Below are positions 25,991-34,963 of a stretch of DNA of 64,000 nt, in pieces. The notes beneath the pieces are model-generated. The model worked only from the letters and a program-made list of their open reading frames with translations. It searched no databases and was not told the origin of the DNA. The translations under genes were made by a program, and so were the position numbers. Each line of letters begins with the position of its first letter. Positions within the stretch are counted from its first letter, which is position 1. Origin of the DNA: Streptomyces sp. AP-93 (GTDB lineage Bacteria > Actinomycetota > Actinomycetes > Streptomycetales > Streptomycetaceae); the NCBI RefSeq assembly GCF_022808175.1, contig NZ_JALGBX010000012.1:186001-250000 (forward strand), read 5' to 3'.

Positions 25991-26767
25991 TCAGGCGGTG
26001 GCGAACTCGATCAGCGTCCGGCCGAGCACGTCCATGTCGATCCGGTGCCAGGACCCGGGCAGTTCGAGGACCCGGCCGTTGGGAAGGGCCGCCGCGGTCG
26101 CCTGCGCCGCCGCACGCAGCCAGGCGCTGGTGCTGTCGCTGTTGAGGACCAGCGCCTGCGTCTCGAATCCAGCCAGCGGGCCGGCCGGGACGGTGAAGTC
26201 GCCGCAGATCGTGACGTCGTACAGCAGCGTGTGCGCGTTCGCCTCGTTGATGGCCCAGATCGGGCTCCGGCGCCACTCCGCGACGGTGTCGGGGGTGAGG
26301 CCCAGGACGGGGCCGAGGAAGTACTCGGCCGCCTCGTCGCGCCGGTCGCCCTCCAGGAGGACCTGGAGCGTCCGCGCGGCGTTCCACGGGGTCTTCGGGA
26401 ACCCGTCGACCCGGAAGAACGGCTCGTGGAGCGCCAGCCTGGTGATCGGCGTGCCCGTGAGCGCCGCCTGGATCGCCAGGTTCGCGCCCGTGGACCCGGC
26501 GAACACGGCCGCTGAGCCGCCCGCTTCCTCGATCACCGCCTGGAGATCCTCGATCTCCCGCTCGACGGCGTACTCGGGAGCGTCACCGCTCTGGCCGCGC
26601 CCGCGGCGGTCGTAGGCGTACACGGTGCAGTGCTGCGCCAGCTCGGGAACGAGCTCGGAGAAGATCGTGTGGTCGCGGAACGCACCGTTGAGCAGCACGA
26701 GTGGGGGGCCCTCGCCCGACTTCTCGTAAGCGATCGTCGTGCCGTCACGCGAAACGACCTTGAGCAT
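25991..26767 (-). CDS. alpha/beta hydrolase
   Basis: 258-aa cytoplasmic alpha/beta-hydrolase. It has the oxyanion-hole segment LLNGAF, nucleophile elbow FAGSTGANL (Ser about 94), and a C-terminal histidine in GSWHRIDM. ATG 26767 was chosen because GAGGAG lies six bases upstream; the alternative GTG three bases earlier is too close. It lies 100 bases upstream of cysC on the same strand, where cysH would be expected, so it could be co-transcribed. Substrate unknown. Confidence 0.82.
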   Translation of the reverse strand: MLKVVSRDGTTIAYEKSGEGPPLVLLNGAFRDHTIFSELVPELAQHCTVYAYDRRGRGQSGDAPEYAVEREIEDLQAVIEEAGGSAAVFAGSTGANLAIQAALTGTPITRLALHEPFFRVDGFPKTPWNAARTLQVLLEGDRRDEAAEYFLGPVLGLTPDTVAEWRRSPIWAINEANAHTLLYDVTICGDFTVPAGPLAGFETQALVLNSDSTSAWLRAAAQATAAALPNGRVLELPGSWHRIDMDVLGRTLIEFATA

Positions 26768-27073
26768 CACGCACTCCTCATGCCGACCGGAGGTGATCTC
26801 ACCTCGCCCTGTGTCTGCAGCTTCGAGCGCGTCGATGCATAACCGGTCGAGAACCGTTAGCGGCCCGCTTGCACCGCCTGCCGCCCCCGGCGGCGCCCGA
26901 GAGGGCCGTGCGGCTGCGGCGGTGGCCCCGGCCGCAGGTGAGAAGGCCCGTGCCGCCGGCGGGGACGCCGGCCTCCTCGGCCGGGGCGCGGCGCTTGTAC
27001 GGACCCCCCTCGATCGTCCCGTCCGGGGCCTGGAGGACGACGCTTCAGCCCCACGGCGACTGGGCGGCGGGCT
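26768..27073. other. intergenic stretch with no convincing gene
   Basis: 306 bases 3' of the broken AraC gene. A minus-strand frame contains a fragment reading VLQAPDGTIEGG that might be the relic of a VOC/glyoxalase-like neighbour of AraC regulators. It is too short and disrupted to call. Confidence 0.4.
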
Positions 27074-27514
27074 TCAGGACCGTGGCGCGACGGCCCACGG
27101 CGGCGCCGACGAAGCCGTCGACGGAGCCGCCGACGGCCTCCTGCGGGCTTCTCGGTTCCTGACCGGTCTCGAGACCTGCTTCGCCACGCACGCCGGCATC
27201 CCCTCCACCTGGACCGCCGGACCGGCATCGCGGGCCGCACCCGCACCCGCGGCATCGGCATGGTCGGCCGCCGCATCCGCCGCCTGGCGCCGGAAGGCAC
27301 CGGGCGGCATGCCGACCAGCTCGGTGAAACGGGTGGTGAACGTGCCCAGCGACGCGCAGCCGACCGCGAAGCAGACCTCGGTGACGCTGAGGTCGCCCCG
27401 CCGCAGCAGCGCTGCCGCCCGCTCGATGCGACGCGTCATCAGGTAGGCGTACGGAGACTCGCCGTAGGCGGCCCGGAACTGCCGGCTCAAAGGCCTGACG
27501 CCCAAGGCGGTCAC
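27074..27514 (-). pseudogene. AraC-family regulator, 5'-truncated at a TnpB fragment
   Basis: Minus-strand remnant of a small AraC-type activator. It keeps the end of the first HTH (LSRQFRAAYGESPYAYL), the linker RRIERAAALLRRGDLSVTEVC and the whole second HTH (AVGCASLGTFTTRFTELVG), plus the usual C-terminal RPVRNREA. About 40-50 N-terminal residues expected in this family are gone, and the frame runs straight into the TnpB fragment in the opposite orientation. The last about 24 residues look frameshifted relative to the family. Probably non-functional; a shortened product starting near MTALGV is possible but would lack the first HTH. Confidence 0.7.
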
Positions 27515-27530
27515 CGTTCCCGGTGGCGCC

Positions 27531-28283
27531 CGCTCTGCCCGGTCGGACGGGGTGCCGAAGCAGGCGTTCCGCCGCGACCGGATCTCGTACGGCTACCGGG
27601 AACTGCGTGCCCGTCAGGCCGAAGCCGCGGCCTCGGCCGCCGAGCACCGACGCCACCGCGCCCGCCTCCTCGCCCGGCAGATCATCGCCGCCCACGGCCC
27701 CACGCTGGTGGTCGAGGACTGCGACATCCGTACCTGGTACCGGCTGTGGGGCAAGCGGCTTTCCCAGACCACCCCCGGTCTGCTGATCTCAGCTCTGGAG
27801 CGTGAGTGCACGGCTGCGGGCGGTCGTCTCGTACGGGCCTCCACCTGGTCCACGGCCCTGTCCCAGCACTGCCTGTGCGGCGAGCGCGTAAACAAGTCGC
27901 TGCGGGAACGGGAGCACAAGTGCATCGCCTGCGGCCTCGCCGGGAAACGCGACCTCGTGTCCGCCGCGCTGGCCTCCTTCGTCCGCTTCACCGACGTGGA
28001 CGACCCCACCACCGCGTACCTGGACACCACCGCGTCCCGGCACGCACAGATCACATTCTCCGAAGGGCTGGAAGAAGCCCTGCGGGAGTCAACCGCACCG
28101 AGCCAGACCACCGCTTGCGGTGCTGGTCGCGTGGCAGTTCCACGGCAACGCCGTGGAACCTCTGCTCCCCGAACCGCCGGACGACGGTCCCGAGCAACCC
28201 CGGATGAGCCACGCCCCAAGCGTGACCACGCCGGAAAGCCCGGACACCGCCCCGGCCGCAACCCGCAGCTCACCCTCTGGTGA
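27531..28283 (+). mobile_element. tnpB: IS200/IS605-family tnpB fragment (RNA-guided nuclease, C-terminal part)
   Basis: About 240 codons of TnpB. Visible are the coiled arginine-rich bridge (ELRARQAEAAASAAEHRR), the RuvC-II segment TLVVEDCDIRTWY with its catalytic Glu, STWSTALSQ before a zinc ribbon (C-L-C ... CIAC), and RuvC-III KRDLVSAAL with its Asp. The N-terminal wedge/REC part and the RuvC-I Asp are missing, so the nuclease is dead. The 5' truncation coincides with the truncated end of the AraC gene on the opposite strand. No tnpA is present. Confidence 0.82.
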
Positions 28284-28300
28284 ATTGCGGATCAAGTCTT
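28270..28300 (+). other. possible right-end hairpin of the TnpB element
   Basis: TCACC-CTCT-GGTGA hairpin (28270-28283) overlapping the tnpB stop, followed by AATTGCGGATCAAG. In active IS605-type elements the omega-RNA scaffold ends here and the guide begins just outside. The assignment is inferred from position. Confidence 0.35.
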
Positions 28301-28760
28301 AGCCCCAGTTGGTGCCCGCGGGCTCCTGGATGGTGGCGTTCAGCCGGTTGAAGAAGTTCGTCGTCGCGATCATGAGGATGATCGCGGCGAGCTGCTCCTC
28401 CGTGAAGTGGTCGGCGGCCTCGTCCCAGATCGCGTCCGGCACGGCCTGCCCGCTGCGGTCGGCCAGCCGGGTGGCGGCCTCGGTCAGTGCCAGCGCGGCG
28501 CGCTCGGAGTCCGAGAAGAACGGCGTCTCGCGCCAGGCGGCGACGGCGTGCAGGCGCTCGTCGGTCTCCCCGCCCTTCTTGGCGCCCGTGACGCCGCCGT
28601 GGACACAGGCGCTGCAGCCGTTGATCTGGCTCGCGCGCAGGTGCACCAGATCCAGCGTGCGCGGTTCGACCCCGCCCTGGTGCATGGCCTTGTAGAGGTT
28701 CTGAATGCCGTTCATGGCGTCCGGCAGAAGCTTGGCGGGGTTCTGCATACGAGCCTTCAT
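28299..28760 (-). CDS. AhpD-like carboxymuconolactone decarboxylase family protein
   Basis: 153-aa CMD/AhpD-fold protein. The redox motif is intact: LRASQINGCSACVHGG contains CxxC followed by His. This differs from the cysteine-free relative at 14735. Such proteins act as alkylhydroperoxidase-like or thiol-redox enzymes. ATG 28760 has GGGAGC upstream. It sits between the TnpB remnant and the MMPL transporter in a separate unit. Confidence 0.88.
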   Translation of the reverse strand: MKARMQNPAKLLPDAMNGIQNLYKAMHQGGVEPRTLDLVHLRASQINGCSACVHGGVTGAKKGGETDERLHAVAAWRETPFFSDSERAALALTEAATRLADRSGQAVPDAIWDEAADHFTEEQLAAIILMIATTNFFNRLNATIQEPAGTNWG

Positions 28761-29243
28761 CGGGTGCTCCCTCAGGGGTGTTTTCCGTTCGTCACAACAC
28801 TGACCGAGCCTGCCCTACGGATGTGACCGGCGAACAGGAACAAGCTTTCGAGCGGCGGCGCGACCCCTCCGGCGACCTGCGGAAATTAGGCAGCCTCAAG
28901 CGTGCCCATGCCATTCCTCAAGGGAGCCTCGAGCGTGCCTGTACCACCGCTCAGCCGAGGGGCGACCGGTCCACCAGCGCGATGCACCACGACGTTCACC
29001 CGTCGCGGCACCCGGTCGGCACCCGGTCGTACGGTCTGCTCGACGGGACCGGCGGCAACGAGGAGGCAGGACTCGAGTAGGGAATCAGCCAGAACGGGAC
29101 TGCCATAGGGCACGGGAATCCGGGTTCAAGCCAACTCGAGGGGGGCTCCACCAGGGCTCCACCCCTCTGGTGAAGAACCTTTATATAAGTCCAGTCCCGT
29201 ACGAGCCCCCGCTCCACGGCTCCTGACCCTCAGCGAGAGTCAC
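28761..29243. promoter_or_regulatory. 483-bp intergenic region before the MMPL gene
   Basis: No gene is supported. There are two imperfect copies of CCTCAAGCGTGCC-like sequence (near 28897 and 28927), a short direct repeat GGGCTCCACCAGGGCTCCACC near 29141-29162, and an AT-rich stretch CTTTATATAAG near 29180 that may contain the MMPL promoter. Confidence 0.4.
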
Positions 29244-31430
29244 ATGACGACCCAGACCCCGGCACCATCCCCCACGGAAACGGATTCACCGCCCGCTCCT
29301 TCCCCCACCGTTGCGAGCCGCTACGCCGCCTTCGTCGCAGGCCGGCGCTCCAAGTGGGTCGTGCTTGTGCTGTGGCTCCTGCTCATGGGCATCGGTGGCT
29401 CGCTGGCCGCCGGCCTGGCAGACGTACAGGACAACGACCCGGAGACCTGGCTGCCGTCGAGCGCGCAGTCGACCAAGGCGGTGCAGCTCGCGGAGCGGTA
29501 CTTCGCCGACAAGGACTCCAGCACCGCGGTCATCGTCTACGCACGCGAGGGCGGCCTCACCCAGGCCGACCTGTCCAAGATCGACAGCGACCGCGCCGGG
29601 CTCGCCGACAAGGTGGCCGTCGGCGAGGTGTCCCCCGCCGTGGTCTCCGAGGACAAGGTCGCGGCGTTCGTCAGCGTTCCGCTGCGCACCTCGCCCAGCG
29701 ACAACAAGGTGCTCACCGACAAGGTGGAGGAGGCCGGCAAGCTCACCGCCGACGGCGCCCCCGCCGGTCTCGACGTCAAGGTCACCGGCGAGGCCGGGAG
29801 CATCCGCGACTTCGCCGAGGTCTACTCCGGCATGGACGGCGCGCTGCTGGGCGCCGCGCTCGGCGTGGTGGCGCTGCTGCTGCTCGTGACCTACCGCAGC
29901 CCGGTGCTGTGGCTGATCCCGCTGATCGCCGTGGGGCTGGCCAGCCAGGTGGCGAGCGGCGTGGTCTACCTCCTCGCCAAGCACGCGGGGCTGGTGGTCA
30001 ACGGTCAGAGCGCCTACGTGCTGATGGTGCTGTCCGTAGGCGTGGGCACCGACTACGCCCTGCTCATCATCGCCCGCTACCGGGAAGAGCTGCACCGGCA
30101 CGAAGACCGCCACACGGCGATGGCGCTGGCCGTGAACGGCTCGCTGCCGGCTCTGGCCGCCTCCGCCGCGACGGTGGCGATCGCGACGCTGTGCCTGGTG
30201 TTCGGCAGCATGAACAGCACCAAGGGTCTGGGACCGGTCGTCGCCATCGGTGTGGTCCTGGTGTTCTTCGCCATGACCTCGCTGCTGCCGGCGCTGCTGG
30301 TGATCCTCGGCCGCTGGGTGTTCTGGCCCGTGAAGCCGCGCGTCACCGCGGGCTACGACCCGAACTCGGCGCAGGGGCACAGCAAGTGGGCGAAGATCGC
30401 CGCTGCCGTGGGCCGGCGCCCGCGCGCGGTGTGGGTCGGCACGGCGCTGGTGCTGGGCGTCATGGCGCTGGGCATTGCCGGCGTCCAGACCGGCCAGACG
30501 CAGGCCGAGCAGTTCACCAGCAAGGTCGACTCGGTCACGGGCCAGCAGCTGCTGGCCAAGCACTTCCCCGCGGGCTCGTCCGCTCCCGCGGATGTGTACG
30601 TCCGCGACGCCGGGGCCGAATCCGCGGCGGCCACCATCGCCAAGGTGCCCGGTGTCTCCTCCGTCGGCACCCAGGTGGCCAAGGGCGGCTGGACGCACCT
30701 GACCGCAGTGCTCAAGGACGCTCCGGACTCCGCGGCCGCCAAGGACACCGTCCGGGACATCAGGACGGCGCTGGACGGCTCGACCGGGCCGGCAGCCGAC
30801 GCGGTCGTCGGGGGCCAGACCGCGGTGGCGCTCGACGTCTCCGAGGGGCAGAGCGCCGAGGAGAAGCTGCTGATCCCGCTGATCCTCGCAGTGGTGCTGA
30901 TCATGCTCTTCATCCTGCTGCGGGCGGTCATCGCATCGGTGGTGCTGCTCGTGTCCGTGGTGCTGTCGTTCGCGGCAGCCGTCGGCACGGCCTCGCTGCT
31001 GTTCCACGCACTCGACCACGCGAAGATCGACCGAGGCCTGGTGCTGTTCGGCTTCATCTTCCTCGTCGCACTGGGCGTCGACTACACCATCTTCATGGTG
31101 ACGCGCGCCCGGGAAGAGGTGCGGCTGCGCGGGCACCGCGAGGGAATCCTCACCGCGGTGACCGTGACCGGCGGTGTCATCACGTCGGCGGGCGTGGTGC
31201 TGGCCGCCACGTTCCTCGTCCTTGCGGCCATCCCCACGGTGAGCGCACTGCAGCAGGGTCTGCTGGTGGCGGTCGGCATCCTCCTCGACACGTTCCTGGT
31301 ACGCAGTCTGCTGGTTCCGGCGCTGGCCCTGGACCTGGGGCCGCGCTTCTGGCGGCCGGGCCTGACGGAAGAGGAGATGGCGCCGCGCGAGCCCGAGAAG
31401 AGCCGGGCCGACGTGCCGTCCACCGTCTGA
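29244..31430 (+). CDS. MMPL/RND-family membrane transporter
   Basis: 728-aa RND-superfamily protein with the MmpL-type architecture of two six-helix halves separated by large extracytoplasmic loops. After the first helix (VVLVLWLLLMGIGG) comes the porter loop, then the segment GVGTDYALLI that carries the conserved Asp-Tyr pair. The second half repeats this as LGVDYTIFMVTRAREE. These pumps export lipids, siderophores or drugs using the proton gradient. It is monocistronic, with its own terminator at 31481-31535. Confidence 0.9.
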   Translation: MTTQTPAPSPTETDSPPAPSPTVASRYAAFVAGRRSKWVVLVLWLLLMGIGGSLAAGLADVQDNDPETWLPSSAQSTKAVQLAERYFADKDSSTAVIVYAREGGLTQADLSKIDSDRAGLADKVAVGEVSPAVVSEDKVAAFVSVPLRTSPSDNKVLTDKVEEAGKLTADGAPAGLDVKVTGEAGSIRDFAEVYSGMDGALLGAALGVVALLLLVTYRSPVLWLIPLIAVGLASQVASGVVYLLAKHAGLVVNGQSAYVLMVLSVGVGTDYALLIIARYREELHRHEDRHTAMALAVNGSLPALAASAATVAIATLCLVFGSMNSTKGLGPVVAIGVVLVFFAMTSLLPALLVILGRWVFWPVKPRVTAGYDPNSAQGHSKWAKIAAAVGRRPRAVWVGTALVLGVMALGIAGVQTGQTQAEQFTSKVDSVTGQQLLAKHFPAGSSAPADVYVRDAGAESAAATIAKVPGVSSVGTQVAKGGWTHLTAVLKDAPDSAAAKDTVRDIRTALDGSTGPAADAVVGGQTAVALDVSEGQSAEEKLLIPLILAVVLIMLFILLRAVIASVVLLVSVVLSFAAAVGTASLLFHALDHAKIDRGLVLFGFIFLVALGVDYTIFMVTRAREEVRLRGHREGILTAVTVTGGVITSAGVVLAATFLVLAAIPTVSALQQGLLVAVGILLDTFLVRSLLVPALALDLGPRFWRPGLTEEEMAPREPEKSRADVPSTV

Positions 31431-31480
31431 GTTCGTGACGACCTCGCAGGTCACCAGACGTACTGATCTGCGGTGAGCAG

Positions 31481-31535
31481 GCGGCCGTTCCTCACGCTTC
31501 GAGGGTCAAGCAACGAAGCGCTGAGGGACGGCCGC
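31481..31535 (+). terminator. long hairpin after the MMPL gene
   Basis: Arms of about 21 bp (31481-31501 and 31514-31535) pair with one mismatch and one bulge around a 12-base loop, 50 bases after the MMPL stop. Confidence 0.7.
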
Positions 31536-31567
31536 TGCGTTTGTGCGCCCCTTCCCCGGACGGCCTG

Positions 31568-31627
31568 ACCGTCCGCCTGGACACGAGGCCGTCCGCCTGG
31601 ACACGAGGCCGTCCGCGTGGACACGAG
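31568..31627. repeat. three tandem 20-bp repeats
   Basis: Units at 31568-31587, 31588-31607 and 31608-31627 differ at single bases (consensus GCCGTCCGCCTGGACACGAG). Each contains the small dyad GTCC-N4-GGAC, so a repeated operator is possible. Confidence 0.7.
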
Positions 31628-32133
31628 CCCGTCCTCGACCCCCTGGGTGGGGTCCCTCACCGCGCCGATCATCACCGGCGCGGAGTGCGGCCATGTCCCG
31701 CCGCACATCCCCTCGCCGACGGGGCCCTCGGCCGCCGCGTCCACACCGCGGGCCGCAGCGCGGGCCGCAGCGAGCCGACGCATCCGGCCGACCGGCCCGG
31801 CGTAGCAGACGTCCCGCCGACCCGCGCGACGCCCCGGTGCGTTTCGGCCATTGGGCCGCCCCTCCCGCCCCACCGGTCTGCGGTGCTCGCCCGGCCGGGA
31901 GCCGGCGGAGGCGCCGCGCCACCAGTACGGGAGCGGCGGCCCGGCGCGCGGCGGGCGAGAGGGCCCCGGTTCCGGATCAGGCCTGCGACGACCGGTCTTC
32001 GAGCGGTCCTCGAGCGCCGGGTGGGATTCCTCTAACGACACCTTTTCCTACTCCCCGGTCGGGAAAGTGCGCGCGACCCGAAGGCGGAGCCCCGTTCCAC
32101 CGGCCCCGCCGCCGATCACTGCCGGAGGCCTAC

Positions 32134-34803
32134 GTGAGTCCAGTCCGTAAGCGGTACACGGTGGCCGTCGTCGGTGCGGGTGCGGCCGGCACGCTGACCG
32201 CCGTCCACCTCTGTGAGACGGCCACGCGCCGCCGGACCCCCCTCGACCTGGTCCTGGTCGACCCGGCCCCCGAAGCGGGCCGCGGCACCGCATACACCAC
32301 CCGGGACCCCGGGCACCGCCTCAACGTGCCCGCGGGCGGCATGAGCTGCTACCCCGACGACCCCGGCCACTTCACCCGGTGGCTCTGCCGCCACGGCGAA
32401 CCCACCGCCACCGCCACCGACTTCGCGACCCGTCACCGCTTCGGCGCCTACCTCGCCGACACGCTGGCCCAGGCCGTCGTCCGCGCGCACGGGATCGTGT
32501 CCGTACGCCGGCTGACCACACGCGCCGAGCACGTCGCCGGCGCCCCCGCCGGCGGGGTGACCCTCCGGCTCGCCGACGGTACGCGCCTCGCCGCCGACGT
32601 CGCGGTCCTGGCCACCGGCCCCGTAGCGCCGACCGCGGCCTGGGCTCCCGCGCAGCTGCGCGCCGCCGCCCGCTTCATCGCGGCGCCCTGGGACGCCGGC
32701 GCGCTGGACGGTCCCCTCGCCGACGACAGCGACGTCCTCCTCGTCGGCACCGGCCTGACCTCCGTCGACCTCACCCTCACCCTCGAACGCCCCGGCCGCA
32801 CGGTGCACGCCGTGTCCCGCAACGGCCTGCTGCCCCAGCCGCACGCCCTGACCCCGGCCGGCCCCATGCCCGCCCCCGAAGGCCTCTACGACACGTCCTT
32901 CCAGCAGCTGCGCCGCACCGTCTACCGCCACATCGCCCGCGCCGTGCGCCTGCACGGCGACTGGCGTCCCGCGCTCGACAGCCTGCGCCCGCACACCGCG
33001 CACCTGTGGAGCCGCCTCACCCCCGAGGACCGCGCCGAATTCCTCGCCCGCGACGGCGCGTTGTGGAACACCCACCGCCACCGCATGGCGCCCGCCACCG
33101 GAGAGTCCGTCCTGCGCGCCCGCACCTCGCGCCGCCTGGCCGTCCACGCCGGCACCGTCACCCACGCCGACGTCCGCTCCGACGGATCCCTGGACATCGG
33201 GCTCTCCGGCGGGCGCGACCTGCACGTGGGCTGGGTCATCGACTGCACAGGGCCGGGTCCGCGCCCGGACGACCCCGTGTGGCGCTCCCTGTTCGAAGCC
33301 GGCGCCGCGGTGTCCGGCCCGCTCGGCATGGGCGTAGCCACCCTCGACGGGCGCCTGCTCGACGAGCAGGGAGCCACCGGCCTGCCCCTGTACACCCTCG
33401 GCGCCCCGCGCCGCGGCGAGCTATGGGAGACCACCGCCATCCCCGAGATCCGCGTACAGGCGGCGGCCCTCGCCCAGCAACTGCTCGCACCGCTCGTCCC
33501 CCGACGCCGCAACACGCGCCGCCCGCTCGACGGACACGGCGTCGCCCTGTCCACCCACGCCGAGGCGGCCGCCGCCTACCGCACCGGACTCGACCGGATC
33601 CTGAAGGTCCGCGCGGGCGCCGAGGACTCCCTCAGCCGCGCGGTCGCCCTCGACCCCGGCTTCGCCGTCGGGCACGCGGCCCTCGCCCTGCTGGGACACG
33701 AGTGCGGAGCCGCCGTCGACGTACCCCGGGCCCTGGCGGAGGCGCAACGCTGCGCCCGGGAGCGGGCGTGTGAACGCGAGCGCTCCTTCGTGGAGGTCGT
33801 CACCCGCCGCGTCCACGGAGACGGAGGCGACGCAGCCCTCGTACGGCACCTGGAGCAGTACCCGGCCGACGTGCTCGCCCTCGCCGTCGCCGTGCCCACC
33901 ATCGCCTTCTCCGGCGTCGACGACCTCGACGACGACTACGCGCTGCGCCTGGTCGAGCGCACCTCCTCCGCCTACGACGGCCACTGGTTCCACACCTCCC
34001 TGCTGGCGTTCCTTCGCCAGGAGCAGGGCCGCCTGCACGAGGCCGGCGAACTCGCCCACCGCGCCCTGGCCGCGGAGCCCGCCTCCGGGCACGCCGTGCA
34101 CGCGCTCGCCCACGTCCACTACGAGACCGGCGCGCACGGCGAGGGCCGCGACTGGCTGGAACGGTGGATCGCCGGGCGGGGCCGCGGCGCCGTGCACCGG
34201 GCCCACTTCTCCTGGCACATCGCCCTGCACGAACTGGCCCTCGACGACCCGGCCGCCGTACGCAAGCGCTGGTTCACCCAGCTCGCCCCGGCCCGGGTGA
34301 CCGGCGTACGGGCCCTGGTGGACTCGGGGTCGCTGCTGTGGCGCGCCCGGCTCAGCGACAGCTGGCGCGGCGACCTGCCCGTCGCGGACGTCCTGGACGC
34401 GGTGGAGGCGGAGATCCTGGAACGCCCCGCGACCGCCTTCACCGCCCTGCACTGCGCCATCACCCTCACCGCCGTCGGCGACCTGGCCGCCCTGCGCCGC
34501 CTGCGCGACCACGCGGCGGCCGCCGACGAGGTCCAGCGCGAGGTCATCGCCCCCCTGTGCGACGCGTTCGCCGCGCTCGTCGAGGAACGCTTCCGGGACG
34601 CCGCCCGCGGCCTCGACGCGCTCCTGCCCGTCCTGCGCCGGGTCGGCGGAAGCGCGGCGCAGCGCGAGGTCGTCGAGGAGACCCTGCTGTACGCGCTGAC
34701 GGCGGACGGCCGCTGCGACGCGGCGGCCCGCCTCCTGGACGCCCGCCTGGAACGCACCCAGGCCCCCCGAGACCGCCGCATGCGCGCGGGCCTCCCGGCC
34801 TGA
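32134..34803 (+). CDS. FAD-NAD(P)-binding protein fused to a TPR-like C-terminal half
   Basis: 889 aa from GTG 32134 (an AGG of GCCGGAGGCC precedes it). The N-terminal half (about 1-470) is an FAD-NAD(P)-binding-family oxidoreductase: VAVVGAGAAGTLTAVHL, GRGTAYTTRDPGHRLNVPAGG, a second nucleotide site LLVGTGLTSVDLTLTL, and DCTGPGP near the end. The C-terminal half (about 500-889) is alpha-helical, with repeated helix pairs such as AVALDPGFAVGHAALALLGHE and AHRALAAEPASGHAVHALAHVHYETG, like TTC38-type tetratricopeptide proteins. Usually these are separate proteins. No frameshift is needed to join them. Function unknown; a flavoenzyme with a protein-docking domain is the simplest reading. Confidence 0.78.
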   Translation: MSPVRKRYTVAVVGAGAAGTLTAVHLCETATRRRTPLDLVLVDPAPEAGRGTAYTTRDPGHRLNVPAGGMSCYPDDPGHFTRWLCRHGEPTATATDFATRHRFGAYLADTLAQAVVRAHGIVSVRRLTTRAEHVAGAPAGGVTLRLADGTRLAADVAVLATGPVAPTAAWAPAQLRAAARFIAAPWDAGALDGPLADDSDVLLVGTGLTSVDLTLTLERPGRTVHAVSRNGLLPQPHALTPAGPMPAPEGLYDTSFQQLRRTVYRHIARAVRLHGDWRPALDSLRPHTAHLWSRLTPEDRAEFLARDGALWNTHRHRMAPATGESVLRARTSRRLAVHAGTVTHADVRSDGSLDIGLSGGRDLHVGWVIDCTGPGPRPDDPVWRSLFEAGAAVSGPLGMGVATLDGRLLDEQGATGLPLYTLGAPRRGELWETTAIPEIRVQAAALAQQLLAPLVPRRRNTRRPLDGHGVALSTHAEAAAAYRTGLDRILKVRAGAEDSLSRAVALDPGFAVGHAALALLGHECGAAVDVPRALAEAQRCARERACERERSFVEVVTRRVHGDGGDAALVRHLEQYPADVLALAVAVPTIAFSGVDDLDDDYALRLVERTSSAYDGHWFHTSLLAFLRQEQGRLHEAGELAHRALAAEPASGHAVHALAHVHYETGAHGEGRDWLERWIAGRGRGAVHRAHFSWHIALHELALDDPAAVRKRWFTQLAPARVTGVRALVDSGSLLWRARLSDSWRGDLPVADVLDAVEAEILERPATAFTALHCAITLTAVGDLAALRRLRDHAAAADEVQREVIAPLCDAFAALVEERFRDAARGLDALLPVLRRVGGSAAQREVVEETLLYALTADGRCDAAARLLDARLERTQAPRDRRMRAGLPA

Positions 34804-34963
34804 GGACGGCGGCCACCACCGCCCCGATCGCCACCGTCCTCGACATCCACGCGACCGCCTCCTACGGCGACATCACCGCCCGCAGCCTCTGACCAGCACC
34901 GCCACCACAGCCCAGGGCGCACGAAGGTACGGGCCCACCGGACCGGCGAGCAATGACACGACG

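Larger units (their letters stand above)
31431..32133. other. 703-bp region without a supported gene
   Basis: It holds the MMPL terminator, then three tandem 20-bp repeats (listed separately). The rest is high-GC sequence in which frames are open on both strands but none shows family motifs or a credible start. It probably includes the promoter of the fusion gene beginning at 32134. Confidence 0.5.

Noticed and set aside
26857..27073. A glyoxalase/VOC gene downstream of the broken AraC gene
   Set aside because: Only a short fragment resembling VLQAPDGTIEGG is visible, without the metal-binding pattern.
31543..32133. An N-terminal extension for the FAD/TPR fusion gene starting far upstream at 31543
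   Set aside because: The upstream residues are Arg/Pro-rich and shaped by tandem repeats. The first nucleotide-binding motif begins just after GTG 32134, which has a purine-rich site.
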